Positions 41,301 through 50,033 of a DNA stretch of 64,000 nt are shown piece after piece. The position numbers and the translations under genes were made by a program. Source of the DNA: Acanthochlamys bracteata (Eukaryota; Streptophyta; Magnoliopsida; Pandanales; Velloziaceae); the NCBI GenBank assembly GCA_019914995.1, contig CM034129.1, positions 6,771,725-6,835,724 of the forward strand, in the 5' to 3' direction. How positions within the stretch are numbered: the stretch's first letter is position 1; each line of letters begins with the position of its first letter. Under the pieces are notes generated by a model, which was given only the letters and a program-made list of their open reading frames with translations, was not told the DNA's origin and did no database searches.

Positions 41301-41865
41301 CCAAATAAGATGGTCCAATATTAGAAAATTTGCTAAATGTATGTCAATCTCGTAGGACGTAACCCGTTACAGGCCTACCCACTGAAATAGTGAACTTTTT
41401 ATTCTGAATTCATATTTGCAGATTGGCCAGCAATTTTCACAGCCACCAGCTGAAGACATATTCTACTCTCAAGCACGAAGCATGCTGACAAACCTAGGCC
41501 TTCAGAAATATGAAAAGAACTTCAAGAAAGGCCTACTTACAGATAACACTCTACCACTTCTTACAGATAGGTAAGTTTATTTCTAGTTACTTCTTGAGAT
41601 TCTAATTCTGCATTCGAACTCACCTACTCGTCTTAGACTACTGATTTTGATATATTCACTATGATCCACTTTTACCTCTTCAGTGCCCTAAGAGATGCCA
41701 ACATCCCTCCAGGACCTAGGCTTCTGATTCTTGATCACATCCAAAGGTGGTTTTTTCTCTCTTTTGTTATAGCAGATATGAACTGCCCCTCAATTTATAC
41801 CTAGTGCTTTGTCTTTCATACTTTTCTGTTGTAGGGACACAGAATTAGTGAAAGCAAGAAAATGA
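23746..41865 (+). CDS. TRIC1: TRIC/HP30-type Tim17/Tim22/Tim23 family protein with C-terminal SAM domain (six exons, complete)
   Basis: Exons are 23,746-24,042, 27,781-27,896, 27,988-28,117, 41,422-41,570, 41,684-41,746 and 41,835-41,865. They join in frame to 261 codons plus TGA, the usual length of the Arabidopsis TRIC1/TRIC2 (HP30) pair. Residues about 50-185 hold glycine-rich membrane helices of the Tim17/22/23 family (AQGAAIGALMG, TGVNAGISCV, GSGAMFSLVSGMGGG, SGVMFALFQGAFF). Residues about 195-255 hold the SAM domain (RSMLTNLGLQKYEKNFKKGL, TDSALRDANIPPGPRLLILD). In Arabidopsis such proteins are reported in the mitochondrial outer part and the chloroplast envelope, in tRNA import and in import of some transit-peptide-free proteins. 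Intron 2 has a GC donor and intron 3 spans 13.3 kb packed with transposons. All frames are intact, so the gene looks functional. Confidence 0.93.
26326..26384. repeat. CATA/TATA microsatellite
   Basis: A run of CATA tetramers passes into ATATATGTATATA. It lies within intron 1. Its length is likely variable between individuals. Confidence 0.9.
26450..26610 (+). mobile_element. Possible tRNA-derived SINE remnant
   Basis: GAGCTCGGTTGGTAAGGG resembles an internal promoter box A, and GAATTTGAATCC about 40 bases later resembles a degenerate box B (GGTTCGAATCC). The flanks do not fold into a tRNA cloverleaf, so it is not a working tRNA. The 3' end and target duplication are not clear. Confidence 0.35.
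27895..27988 (+). other. GC-AG intron (intron 2 of the TRIC-like gene)
   Basis: Exon 2 must end at 27,896 (GAGCAG) for the protein to read VQSSMVAAFGSG, as in Arabidopsis. The intron then starts GCAAAAGC at 27,897 and ends TGTGTAG at 27,987. The alternative of ending the exon two or three bases earlier gives no GT donor and a worse protein. GC donors are a known small minority of plant introns. Confidence 0.85.
29770..30858 (-). pseudogene. Myb/SANT-like DNA-binding protein of the Harbinger element
   Basis: This is the second Harbinger protein, which binds the terminal repeats and helps bring the transposase to DNA. Exon 1 (30,858-30,500) starts MASFDSSQGPSHNRSQQKGT and holds the trihelix-like domain (RWTQQQDEKLIEFLAE, ARYINEMFNTDF, NHYRTLRQRYQLIKFV). 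Exon 2 (30,360-29,770) starts SNPKLKLFINTPICQLEKLR and ends in a C-terminal region of about 190 residues with KARGFLTKTDVARRRW. A GT donor at 30,499 and an AG acceptor at 30,361 support the intron. A TAG stop sits in frame at 30,739-30,741 and a frame change is needed near the end of exon 1, so it is broken in about two places. Confidence 0.8.
31174..32497 (-). pseudogene. PIF/Harbinger DDE transposase (HARBI1-like)
   Basis: Exon 1 (32,497 to about 32,020) encodes the N-terminal region (MDQSLELVISGVAQVVMCVM, EEQLAYFLHIVGHSRTNRAM), ending near YPYFK after an in-frame TGA. Exon 2 (31,918-31,690) carries the first two catalytic acids (CIGLIDGTHI, AGWEGSANDFTVL). Exon 3 (31,603-31,174) carries YLVDGGYTTMPDFLSPYRG, then RHSSLRSTIERCFALLKRRF, which holds the third acid. 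A frame change lies near 31,490 between these two motifs. The enzyme would cut and paste the element into TWA sites. With about two breaks it looks recently inactivated. Confidence 0.85.
33525..33640. repeat. TA/CATA-rich microsatellite within the Harbinger element
   Basis: Alternating TATA, CATA and TGTA words run for about 110 bases. Likely length-variable. No other function is visible. Confidence 0.85.
34693..36949. other. Intronic DNA, nothing recognised
   Basis: AT-rich intron sequence. Scattered words such as TTAGTGACTAATC and AATAGTGACTAAACTTG (about 35,264 and 36,429) recall CACTA subterminal repeats, but no terminus or transposase is present. No coding segment is recognised. Confidence 0.45.
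36950..38310 (+). mobile_element. RTE-type LINE fragment (reverse transcriptase remains)
   Basis: The plus strand holds reverse-transcriptase blocks in the correct order but in changing frames. LEKAYD followed by VLWWVLERK lies near 37,449-37,515. A degraded 'GLHQGSALSPYLFALVMDEL' block lies near 37,620-37,675. MLFANGIVLINE near 37,700-37,735 is where the catalytic FADD should be. VMHRLKTGWIK lies near 37,937, KIALKLKG near 38,007 and NGIGSECWTIKGQDVHKISV near 38,060-38,115. The order and wording match plant RTE-clade LINEs that end in '...RLRWFGHVQRR'. Many stops and frame changes are present, the catalytic DD is lost, and the 5' end is truncated. Old and dead. Confidence 0.75.
38325..38760 (-). 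pseudogene. hAT-type (TTF zinc finger/ZMYM1-like) transposase fragment
   Basis: The minus strand reads NAMNSYEFILILHLMKEITG (about 38,540-38,480), and after a frame change FLCQALRCKSQDILNAL and VHDIDSQVTMMIMACHI. Intact relatives read roughly 'FEFVFILHLMKEI.GITDVLCQALQ.KSQDI.NAM'. Only a central piece is present. It lies directly after the LINE fragment, in opposite orientation. Confidence 0.65.
38761..40919. other. Intronic DNA, nothing recognised
   Basis: Less AT-rich until about 39,350, then AT-rich. An open frame at 38,943-39,161 has no recognisable motif. An AT-rich block at about 40,390-40,560, followed by GGTAAACACACCCC, could be the right end of a MITE. Its left end was not found. 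Confidence 0.4.
40920..41260 (+). mobile_element. TRIM (terminal-repeat retrotransposon in miniature), fossil
   Basis: Two related terminal repeats of about 120 bases (40,920-41,038 and 41,137-41,260) each begin TGTTGAA, contain TTGTTTGCCAAGCTAGGTGG and end TCTAACA. The first is followed by a degenerate primer-binding site of the initiator Met-tRNA type (TGTTAATCAAAGCGG). The second is preceded by a purine tract (GCAGGGGGG). The internal region is about 100 bases and has no genes, as is normal for TRIMs. The terminal repeats are clearly diverged from each other, so the insertion is old. Flanking target duplication is unclear. Confidence 0.75.
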
Positions 41866-43052
41866 TTCTTTAGATCATCACAATCTCCACCAGCTGAGCT
41901 TCTTCAATCAACTTCAGGGAATGGTGTTAACTAATGAAGATAGCTTCGATTTAGTAGTTCTTCTAGTAGTGTTTATTATAGAAAGGGATATTCTTTCTGC
42001 GGCTTTTTTCTGTGAAAAGGTTAGGATTTAGTCATTGGCTCGCTTCTCATGCTGTACCGTGGCTGGCATAGATGTTGGTGGTTGGTTAATGTAGAGATGA
42101 ACAGTATCGTTTATCTCCTATCAGGTTTTGTCAACCAATAAGTCGCTTTAGACTTTCACCGAAGCCAAATACTTGCTTGTTAACTTTTGGATACACATGT
42201 TACAATCGTGCGGACAGAACTATGACTTCATCATTTCTCCAAGTTGAATTTGATTAGAGATCGAGTGCAGTCTTTTTTAATTGACGTTGAGGTAATTGAC
42301 TGTAGAAGCCTGATAACGAAAGTCTTTCGTTGATTGAAATGATAATGGGCAAGTAGTTAGATAAAATATCGCAAACAAAGGCCAACAAAAGCCTAACAGA
42401 CAAACGTAAGAAAACAACAAACACCCAAATATTCAAACTAATTAACAGACCCATTCCTGAGTTGCGGATGGAACCTGCTGTTGTTTTTTCCTTTTGTTTA
42501 ACATAATAAAAAATCCAACGCTGACATGTTTCTGAAAATGATTCCATCCCAATTCCAGTTGTATATGTATATATCGTTACACACGTTGTCGAGAGACCTC
42601 ATCAAATCAAAAGATTAGCGTAACATGCCAAAAATGATTTGTGCGTCACCGTATTTTTTCCAACTCTAAAGAATCTATTGTCTATTGAGAACCAAATAAA
42701 TAGAAAACAACTTTAAAAAAGTTGAATGAAAAATAATGTTTATCATGTCATATCAAATCAGAAGCTGCTTTTAAAATAAATAAAAAAAAATTAAAAAAAA
42801 AAAAAGAAAGAGTTTCATTCCTTTTAGTTTTTACTGGGTTTTGGGGGCCGGCAACAGCGAAAGCCTTCTAAAAATCCCTTGTTCTACTCGTCACCATTTC
42901 TTCCATTAGTGTTGCTGTTGCTACTTCTGGGGCTGCTGAACAAGATCAAGTTGAGCAGTGATTTTCCTTTCAAGAATCAGCTCACTGAATTGTTGTTGCT
43001 GAAAGTTGTTGATTTATTTGTTTTGGTATTTATTATTAGTGGTTCTGGAGAA
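41866..43052. other. 3' untranslated region of the TRIC-like gene and intergenic DNA
   Basis: The first few hundred bases after the TGA at 41,865 are likely 3' untranslated sequence. No unique polyadenylation site can be picked. The rest is intergenic. From about 42,840 the sequence becomes GC-richer, leading into the CK2 beta pseudogene. Confidence 0.4.
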
Positions 43053-44357
43053 ATGGTGCAAGGAATTTTGGCTTCTTCTGCTGCTTCTGTTAGTCCGGCC
43101 ACGAAGCTTTCGGAAAGGCCGGAGACTGAACGAACTCCAGGTTATCTTTAAAAACTACGCTTGAAGTCATGCTTACCCATTTTTGTTTATGGAGTTGTTT
43201 TCTTAGTGTACGGCAATTACTAGCACAAGAGGTTTGATTCTTGATGAGTAATGGAAACAGCTTTGTGATTCCAGTTGAGAGAGTTGGCTTTGAGATGATT
43301 AGGCCAGAGATTCATCTGTTGTACGTTAATTGGCACCTATTAAAATTAGGATGTGTTGGTTAGTGTTTGATGGATTGTAGAATCCTTTCAGTAAGCAACT
43401 TGCAATTTTAAACATTCAGGACCTGTTTGCTTTGACTTTAAGAGGTGATTATGGGGTTGACAGGTGTTCATTAAATGACAGAAAAATTACTTTGGAAGCA
43501 CTTTCTAGTGAGAAGAAGCTTTGAATACTTTTAATTTGCTTCTTTGAAAGTTACTTAAAGTAATCAATTGTCAAGACATGTATTGGGAGCTTTTCAAGAA
43601 GCCTGGCTAGCACAGGCTTTCATCTTGTTTAATACCCTAGGATGAAATAACTGAAATGGATATATTCACCGGAGATTATGTTAATGTAAGCTTCCCTCTT
43701 CAACAGTTTTGGTCACTTATTCTATAAGAGTTGAAGTGCTTACTACGGATCCGATATTTTCAGAAAATCAGCTCACTTCCAGAGAAGATTCACATTGGTT
43801 TCTGGTCTTTGGGATTCATAGCAGTACCATTTCCCAAATCTCATGATATCATTTGACTAAATCCGGTTGTTATTTGGAGGACCTAATTCCATACATAAGA
43901 AGCTGAGTTGTTCTTCAACGCAATACTGCTTTATGGCATGCAAGTCTGTGTGAGCTATATGAAGTGAGGATATCCGTGTTAATCATGATGTAAAGCCTCC
44001 TTGTAGTTTGAGAATATTACCGGAAGAATGGAGGTATGCTACAACCTTTGTCCTTTTTGTATAATTGCCTAATTTTGTGGTGGGCAATGCTATGCATAAC
44101 AAGATTATTACAAGTCTTGTCTTGCTGTAGATTATGGTAATTTTGAAAATCCTTATCATACGCTCCAAGATGGAGGGTGATGATGAGGTTGTGGTGCACT
44201 TTGAGATGCCACAATGTGTGATCCATAGCGTTTTCCTTTCTTGGTTGGTTATTGTATGTGTCTTTACTCGCTTTGTAGGTTTTACCAAATGTGCCTTTAC
44301 TAGCAACCTTTCATATTTCAAAGTTTGATTTTTAAGTTGGAATAATAGTCTTCATCT

Positions 44358-44381
44358 CAAAAAAAAAAAAAAAAAAAAAAG
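44358..44381. repeat. Poly-A run
   Basis: An uninterrupted adenine run of about 22 bases, followed by GGAAAAAG, in the first intron of the CK2 beta pseudogene. It might mark a retroposed piece, but no matching element was found beside it. Confidence 0.8.
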
Positions 44382-45031
44382 GAAAAAGTTGTAATAATAG
44401 TTTTAGTTCATCAAGACCTGTCTTATGTAAGCATTAATTTGGAAAGCTGTTTCTTTAACTTACATTGTGAGCTTCTGTAAAAGTCTTTCATTTGGAATAG
44501 CAAGGACTGCATTAAATTCAATAAAGGATATGATATACTCTAATGTTCTTTGTATCTTCTACTCTAATTAACACCTTGTTAATGCTTCTACGGTTTACTA
44601 ATTTGCATTGATGTAGAAATCTTGGATACTGAGTGTGATGAAACAGATGCTAGAGCACTTCTGAAGAAGATTCATCATGGATTTCTTGGTTTTGTGGACA
44701 GCGGGGAAATGAGTTTCTTTGTGAAGTTGGTCAAGATTACGTAGAGGGTGAATTTAATTTATGTGGACTTGAAGAACAAGTTCCTTTTATGATTCTGCTT
44801 TAAACAAAATCTTAGAGAATGACTTGTTAAGCGGTAAGTTTCTGCCATCTTCTCTTGTAGACTAGTTTTTCAGGAAATCCTTCTGGATTAGTTATGTTTT
44901 CACCTGGTCTTTTTGCACTAAAAATGAAGTGTTGCTTCCTCTCTTCATTCCGAAAGTGTTCATATTCTATCTTGTTTTTCCTTGTTTATTTGTGGTTTCT
45001 GTTTCTCCGTATGATACTTGCCTTGTTTGAC

Positions 45032-45068
45032 TGTGCTTTTTTCGAGCTTAAAGCTCGAAAAAAGCACA
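45032..45068. repeat. Perfect 37-base palindrome
   Basis: TGTGCTTTTTTCGAGCTT (45,032-45,049) is followed by a single A and then by its exact reverse complement (45,051-45,068). The arms are 18 bases with no mismatch. It lies between CK2 beta exon 2 and the CUL4 piece. Confidence 0.92.
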
Positions 45069-45376
45069 AAATAGTGAAGCAGCCATTTGGATCTTTTAGC
45101 CGCTGTAAGCAGCCTTGAACAGTAGAAAATAAAAAGTTTCGAATCGAAGCTTTTCAAGGAAAGATGCGCGGGGCTTTTCTTGCTGGATCTGTGAAATATC
45201 CATTTTGCCTAAGATAACTTAGCACAATTCAACATATATTTAGGCAGACCTGATATCAGGACCAATTTTGTTTCATCGCTTTTTTTCTTCTCTCCACCAC
45301 CGCGCGATTGCTCGCTGCCGCCATTGCTAGCGACACAGTTCGTACGAGCGATAATTTCTGCTCCACGATTCAATTA

Positions 45377-46355
45377 ATGACTCATCATAAATGCCCCTTC
45401 GCTGCCATCAACTCCGCTTCATTTCCTTCCTCCTCTGCCGCCTCTGCCAACGCTGCCATGAAGAAAACGAAATCTGCTGGACCGGAGAAAAACGGAATCC
45501 GTACCATGCATCAAGCGGAAGAGGATGATGCCATGCTGTTGGACGAAGAAGAGATCAAAGCCGGAGCGGCTGGGCCTGCTGCGACTGGTGTAGCTGCTAA
45601 TCTTTCGAGGAAAAAGGTCACCCGCCGCAAACCTTCCACGAAGAAGCAGCTCATTATCAAGTTCAACAAAGGTGATATTTTTTGACTCTCTTTGTTTGGG
45701 ATTCTATAGTGAAGCAAATTGATAAATTTTGCTGGCTCTATTGGACTCGAACATGTCAGTTGATGAATTTTGTTGCTGAAACTATTAAATGCTTTCATTT
45801 AGTGTTTTTCATCGTTAAGCAGATTGGGTGAGGCTATTGATAGAACACTCATCAATCATTTTCTGAGGATATTTAGTGCTTTAGGAATTTTATGCCCTTT
45901 CTTGAATGTACTTCTGAATTTTATGCTGTTGAAGGCGTGAAGTATATGCAACTAGCAGATGTGCCTGACTACCTAAAGGATGTTGAGGTGCTATGATCTC
46001 AGATATATCTATTTCTTGATTTAAAATTCTTTGGTTTCTCATTCTGAATAGTACTATTCAGCTAAGATTGCATGAGGAACATGAAAGATGCCTGCTCTAT
46101 ATAGATGCAAGCACTAGGAAGCCACTCATAGCAACTACCGAGAAACAACTTCTTCAGCGGCATACATCCTTTATTCTTGATAAGGTATCGTGTATGACTT
46201 CTTATGTACATTTGTCGGTGTTCTGATCTTTTTATCATTACTAATTAGTTCTTTGAATTTTATTCAACAAGGGATTCACAATGCTTATAGAAGGAAATCG
46301 TATTGAAGACCTTAAGAGAATGTATAATCTTTTTCAGAGGGTTAATGCTCTTGAG
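45377..46355 (+). pseudogene. CUL4: Cullin-4 (CUL4) gene fragment inside a CK2 beta intron
   Basis: Exon 1 (ATG at 45,377 to 45,671) ends GVAANLSRKKVTRRKPSTKK and LIIKFNKG, the typical start of plant CUL4. The exons for roughly the next 170-200 residues are absent. The match resumes at about 45,824-45,987 (EAIDRTLINHFLRIFSALGI, then TSEFYAVEGVKYMQLADVPD with one small internal loss). It continues at 46,062-46,184 (LHEEHERCLLYIDASTRKPL) and 46,272-46,355 (GFTMLIEGNRIEDLKRMYNL), with splice sites in place. It then stops before the cullin homology core and the RBX1-binding, neddylated end. A real CUL4 is the scaffold of a DDB1 ubiquitin ligase. This piece could not be. The GC-rich leader at 45,290-45,376 suggests its promoter-proximal DNA came along. 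Confidence 0.82.
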
Positions 46356-46366
46356 TTGCTGTTGAA

Positions 46367-46828
46367 GAGCCATTTCCATCGAATATATTTTTCAAATTTA
46401 ATATTATAACAATAATTGTATAATAAATATTATTAAATTTAATTATTGATTTATATTAATAACATAATTTGTTAATAAATTTATAAATATTGATATAAGT
46501 AATTATTTATATAATTTTTATATAACCAAATTATCAAATTTAAAAAATAAATAATATAAAAAAAGAATTAAAATTTTCATAATATATCAATTATTATATA
46601 TTTCGGGGTATTTAAGTTATTATGTATATTATACAGAAATAAGCATAAGTTTAGACAAACATTTTATTCAGCTTTCAGCATTAAAAAATACAATACAGTA
46701 AAAATTTATCCAAATATTTTTCAAAATAAAGCTATTTTTATAACAAAAGCTCTACAGTCGCTTATAGCACTATAAAGCAGCTTTACTTCAAAAGCATAAA
46801 AATTTCAGCACATCCAAACGGAGCCATT
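46367..46828. mobile_element. AT-rich insert of 446 bases flanked by an 8-base direct repeat
   Basis: GAGCCATT occurs at 46,367-46,374 and 46,821-46,828. Between them the DNA is extremely AT-rich for 260 bases, then ends in CAGCACATCCAAACG, a wording common at the ends of plant hAT-type MITEs. An 8-base duplication fits hAT. However, the two ends do not show convincing inverted repeats, so this remains a candidate. Confidence 0.45.
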
Positions 46829-48218
46829 CTTTTCTTCCCCCTTTTCTTTGCTAAATTCATGTGAGCTCTATTTTGGTATTGAGTTGGTCACTAGTATTTT
46901 ACCAAACTGTATCTAAATTTTTGGATACTGATTTTGGAATTAACATTTAGCGTAATGTGGGTTTTGTTACATTGATACAAGTTCTCTAGTTCATACCCAT
47001 ATTTCTTTCATCATCAACAATTCTCGTTTTGATTAGAGAACCTGTTTTCCCCTGACCCACACCTTTAGATATCTGAGGTGAGGTTGATGGTGAAGAGTAT
47101 GATGAGATTGAATCTGCTGCAGAGTTACTATATGGTCTTATACATGCTCAGTATATCTTAACCATCAAGGGGTTAAATGCTATGGTAAACCTTTGTTTTA
47201 GTATCAACTTCCAATAGACTTAATTTTACAAAGTATGACATTTGTTCCTTTTGTGCTGTTCTGTAGCATGAAAAAAATAAGAGAGCAGATTTCAGGCGTT
47301 GTCCTCAAGTTTTCTGCATGGGTCAACCATGTTTGCCACTGGGGTTGTCAGATTTTCCTCAAAAATGGTTCTGTAAGGATCTATTGTCCAAGATGTGAAG
47401 ACATATAAATTGCAAATATCAGAGCAGTATCCTATTAATTCATTCTATCAATTGCTCCAGCATATTTTCATCTGAAACGCATAATTAGTAGGTGAGCATT
47501 CAAATGAATGGCACTTTTCTGCAGGAAAGGGAACATTGGCCCTCTCAAGCAATTTCCCTACTCACCAGCACTAGTAAAGCATTGTTTGAAGAGCATGAAT
47601 TTGCTTTTGAGTCTAGCAATACCAATACAGTTGTAAGTTAGATAAACTTTAACTTGAGATCATTGTTAATTAATAGTCTATATAGCCTACATGATTATCT
47701 TTTCGTTTGCCACCTTTAACAAGGTTGCTGCTTTGATCATGAATGAACTTCCGCTTTAGTTGAAGCTCAAAATTACAAGTGGAAAAAATAACTAGATGAT
47801 GATAAGTGATTGGTCATGCTGTTCAAAAATAAACTCCAAATTGTTAGATATTTTGATTCTTTTTACTTCCTGTAACCAGCATACTTAATCTACTTTTTGA
47901 GTACAAATAATAGAGCTTATGTCCTTCCTTATTACAAATTTCCAACTCTTAAACTTGAAGTGATCCTCAGTTAATGATACTGGAATATCTCAATTTTCTC
48001 AAAGACTACATTATTTTTCAAGTGCTGAACTATACATGAACGTATATATTTTCAACGTTAAATCCTTGACATGCTGTTAAGATATCAATGGTTCTTTCAT
48101 TGGTACCACGTTCCTGCATCTCTACCTTATTGCTTACCCTTCCTCAAGACCTGCAAAACCTGTTCAAAGATATGTTCCTACAGTTTTTGGATTCAAGTTG
48201 CACAGACCGTCTATTTGA

Positions 48219-48672
48219 GTGATCAGTGAGATGTCAATCTGTACTCCAAGCAAGGTAGTCCTGTATCATGCTTTTAGAAATTAACGCATGTCCATAAATA
48301 GCCACTGGTATGCGTCACACGGTGTACATTTTTAATAGCAAGTCCTGAGCTATTTTCCATCCCTTCTATTACATTTTTGTTCGACTTTTGCTGGGGTAAC
48401 AAGGTGTAGATTAATGGTCTTTGCAATTATTTCTTCTGGTGTTTTTGACCAGTTTATTTTATTTTGCGCCAGATTGTGAATGGCGTTAAGCTTTGAGCTG
48501 CCATTTAAGCGATACAGAGTGTGAGCTACCATGCATGCAATTCTTCCTCAATATTACATCAAGAGTTTCTGGTATCATATTCACGTGAATGTACACATGT
48601 ATTTTGCTGCTAAATATGCTTAGTTTTTAATATATAAAGCTCAGAACTGATACTCAGCAACTACAGCAGTCA
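48219..48672. other. Intergenic DNA, nothing recognised
   Basis: Sequence between the CK2 beta tail and the tandem duplication at 48,673. No coding segment, RNA or repeat is recognised. Confidence 0.5.
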
Positions 48673-49066
48673 ATAGCTCAGTATATCATTAGTTAGTAAG
48701 AAGATTAATCTGTTAGTGAATTATATACACTTATATACGTAAAGAACAGCTATACAAAAGGATAACGCCCTAGAGAAAAGAATCAGTGGAAGCAGAATTA
48801 TATGTACTTACTACAGCTCTAGTCTAAAAGTAGATGCTGCAACAGGTTGATCAGAGATTAGTAAGAAGATTAATCTGCTCAGTATATCATTAGTTAGTAA
48901 GAAGATTAATCTGTTAGTGAATTATATACACTTATATATACGTAAAGAACAGCTATATTACAAAAGGATAACGCCCTAGAGAAAAAAATCAGTGGAAGCA
49001 GAATTATATGTACTTATTACAGCTCTAGTCTAAAAGTAGATCCTGCATCAGGTTGATCAGAGAGCT
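48673..49066. repeat. Tandem duplication, period about 204 bases
   Basis: GCTCAGTATATCATTAGTTA starts at about 48,673 and again at about 48,877. Both copies continue nearly identically through GGATAACGCCCTAGAGAAAA and CAGCTCTAGTCTAAAAGTAG. The few differences imply a recent event. The duplicated unit contains the last codons and 3' flank of the minus-strand ClpD fragment. Confidence 0.88.
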
Positions 49067-49164
49067 GGCTAATTAAAGGGCGCCCAGAAGCATTTACATC
49101 GATGAACAATTTATCACCTAGTTTGCAATCCCCAGTAAGTAACGCTTCACTTATGACATCCTCT
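49017..49164 (-). pseudogene. CLPD: ClpD-like chaperone C-terminal fragment
   Basis: On the minus strand one open segment reads ITEDVISEALLTGDCKLGDK, then LFIDVNASGRPLISQLSDQ, ending LEL and a TAA at 49,017-49,019. This matches the extreme C-terminus of chloroplast ClpD-type Clp ATPases (about '..IEDVISEALLAGEYKPGD..VDLDASGNP'). The upstream end coincides with the border of the Copia fossil at 49,169. The insertion therefore seems to have landed at or next to the last exon, and no earlier ClpD exon is visible beyond it. The last codons and flank are repeated once in tandem (see 48,673). Family assignment is from memory of the tail motif. Confidence 0.6.
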
Positions 49165-49168
49165 GTAA

Positions 49169-49759
49169 TGTTGGAAATACCGAGTATCTTACGTTAAGCA
49201 AGATAGACCCAGCGGTAATATAAAATATACTTAAAGATTTTGCTTAAGCAATATGAAAATTGAGACAAAGCAAGACAAATATAAATATAAGAAATTTACG
49301 TAGGAAAAAATAAGAAAAATTTTATGAGAAGAAAAACTAGCCTTTAACAAAATCACTAAAATATAACATTTATAAACTTTTATATTACGTTTTAAGTGGG
49401 AACTAACAATAGGATGCTTTGCTTCTATCTTTCACTCCTTATTGTGAGTGATCTTTTTCATTTCATCTTTTTTATTTTTTTATATTTCAAATAAATACCT
49501 CTTATTTATATATATATAACACCTCAATGAGACTCTTGAATTTCAAAATAGTTGTCCTTCTATCTTTCCATTAATTGTCCTAAGTCTTTTGATCTTTTAT
49601 CTTCCAAGAGATGCCTAAAACTTTTTAACCGTTAGTTTTCCAATTTCTTAGGTAATAGTTCGTCTTTCTTGATTTTTGGCATTCTAATATAAACGCATAT
49701 TTAATTTGTTGCATTTTAATTAAACACTAATTTACATAGTGATTTTATAATATCTAACA
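49169..49759 (-). repeat. LTR of the Copia fossil
   Basis: On the plus strand it runs from TGTTGGAAATACCGAGTATC to TATAATATCTAACA, giving the TG...CA ends and short inverted termini expected of an LTR. On the minus strand it is preceded by a purine-rich tract (AAGTGAAAATT). Length about 590 bases. Confidence 0.7.
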
Positions 49760-49958
49760 AATTTTCACTTAAAGGTACTTTATAAATATCAATTCAAGAA
49801 TAACAAAAAATCGATACGTAAACGTCAAAATTCGATGACGCTGAAAATAAGTATGTTTGAGAATAGTAGGACTAGCACACATGCTAACTGACTTCCTTTA
49901 CCTCATACCGTTACATATCTTCTCTCGGTTCCATTGCTATTTTCAAATGATTTTTTTT

Positions 49959-50033
49959 TTTTTGCTTCTTTGTGACATTGATCACATCCAATGCTTTTTT
50001 GCTTCTTTGTGACATTGATCACATCCAATGCTG
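49959..50033 (+). repeat. Short tandem duplication (about 37 bases, two copies)
   Basis: TTTGCTTCTTTGTGACATTG followed by ATCACATCCAATGC occurs twice in direct succession, after a T run. It lies inside the Copia fossil. Confidence 0.9.

Larger units (their letters stand above)
28118..41421 (+). other. Intron 3 of the TRIC-like gene (13.3 kb), filled with transposons
   Basis: GT donor GTACAGATAC at 28,118 and acceptor TTCATATTTGCAG ending at 41,421. The intron carries a PIF/Harbinger element (29,071-34,689), an RTE LINE fragment (about 36,950-38,310), a hAT transposase fragment (about 38,325-38,760) and a TRIM (40,920-41,260). The exons on either side are intact and in phase, so splicing across it is presumably tolerated. 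Confidence 0.85.
43053..48218 (+). pseudogene. CKB: Casein kinase II regulatory (beta) subunit pseudogene, multi-exon
   Basis: Exon pieces follow the family order. 43,053-43,140 begins MVQGILASSAASVSPATKLS. 44,617-44,833 carries DTECDETD, then [20 protein letters not shown] and [11 protein letters not shown]. About 47,076-47,184 carries [20 protein letters not shown]. 47,267 to about 47,410 carries [20 protein letters not shown] and, in another frame, [11 protein letters not shown], which keeps the four zinc cysteines. 48,082-48,218 carries GTTFLHLYLIAY and RYVPTVFGFKLHRPSI. The beta subunit normally dimerises through the zinc finger and anchors CK2 alpha. Splice sites are largely kept, but at least three frame changes (about 44,655, 44,790 and 47,365) and a missing 'YPRSKYQGN' segment mark it as a host pseudogene. 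A CUL4 piece sits in the intron after exon 2. Confidence 0.82.

Noticed and set aside
43053-48218. CK2 beta as a working gene
   Set aside because: Several frame changes in conserved exons and a missing conserved segment cannot be explained by alternative splice sites.
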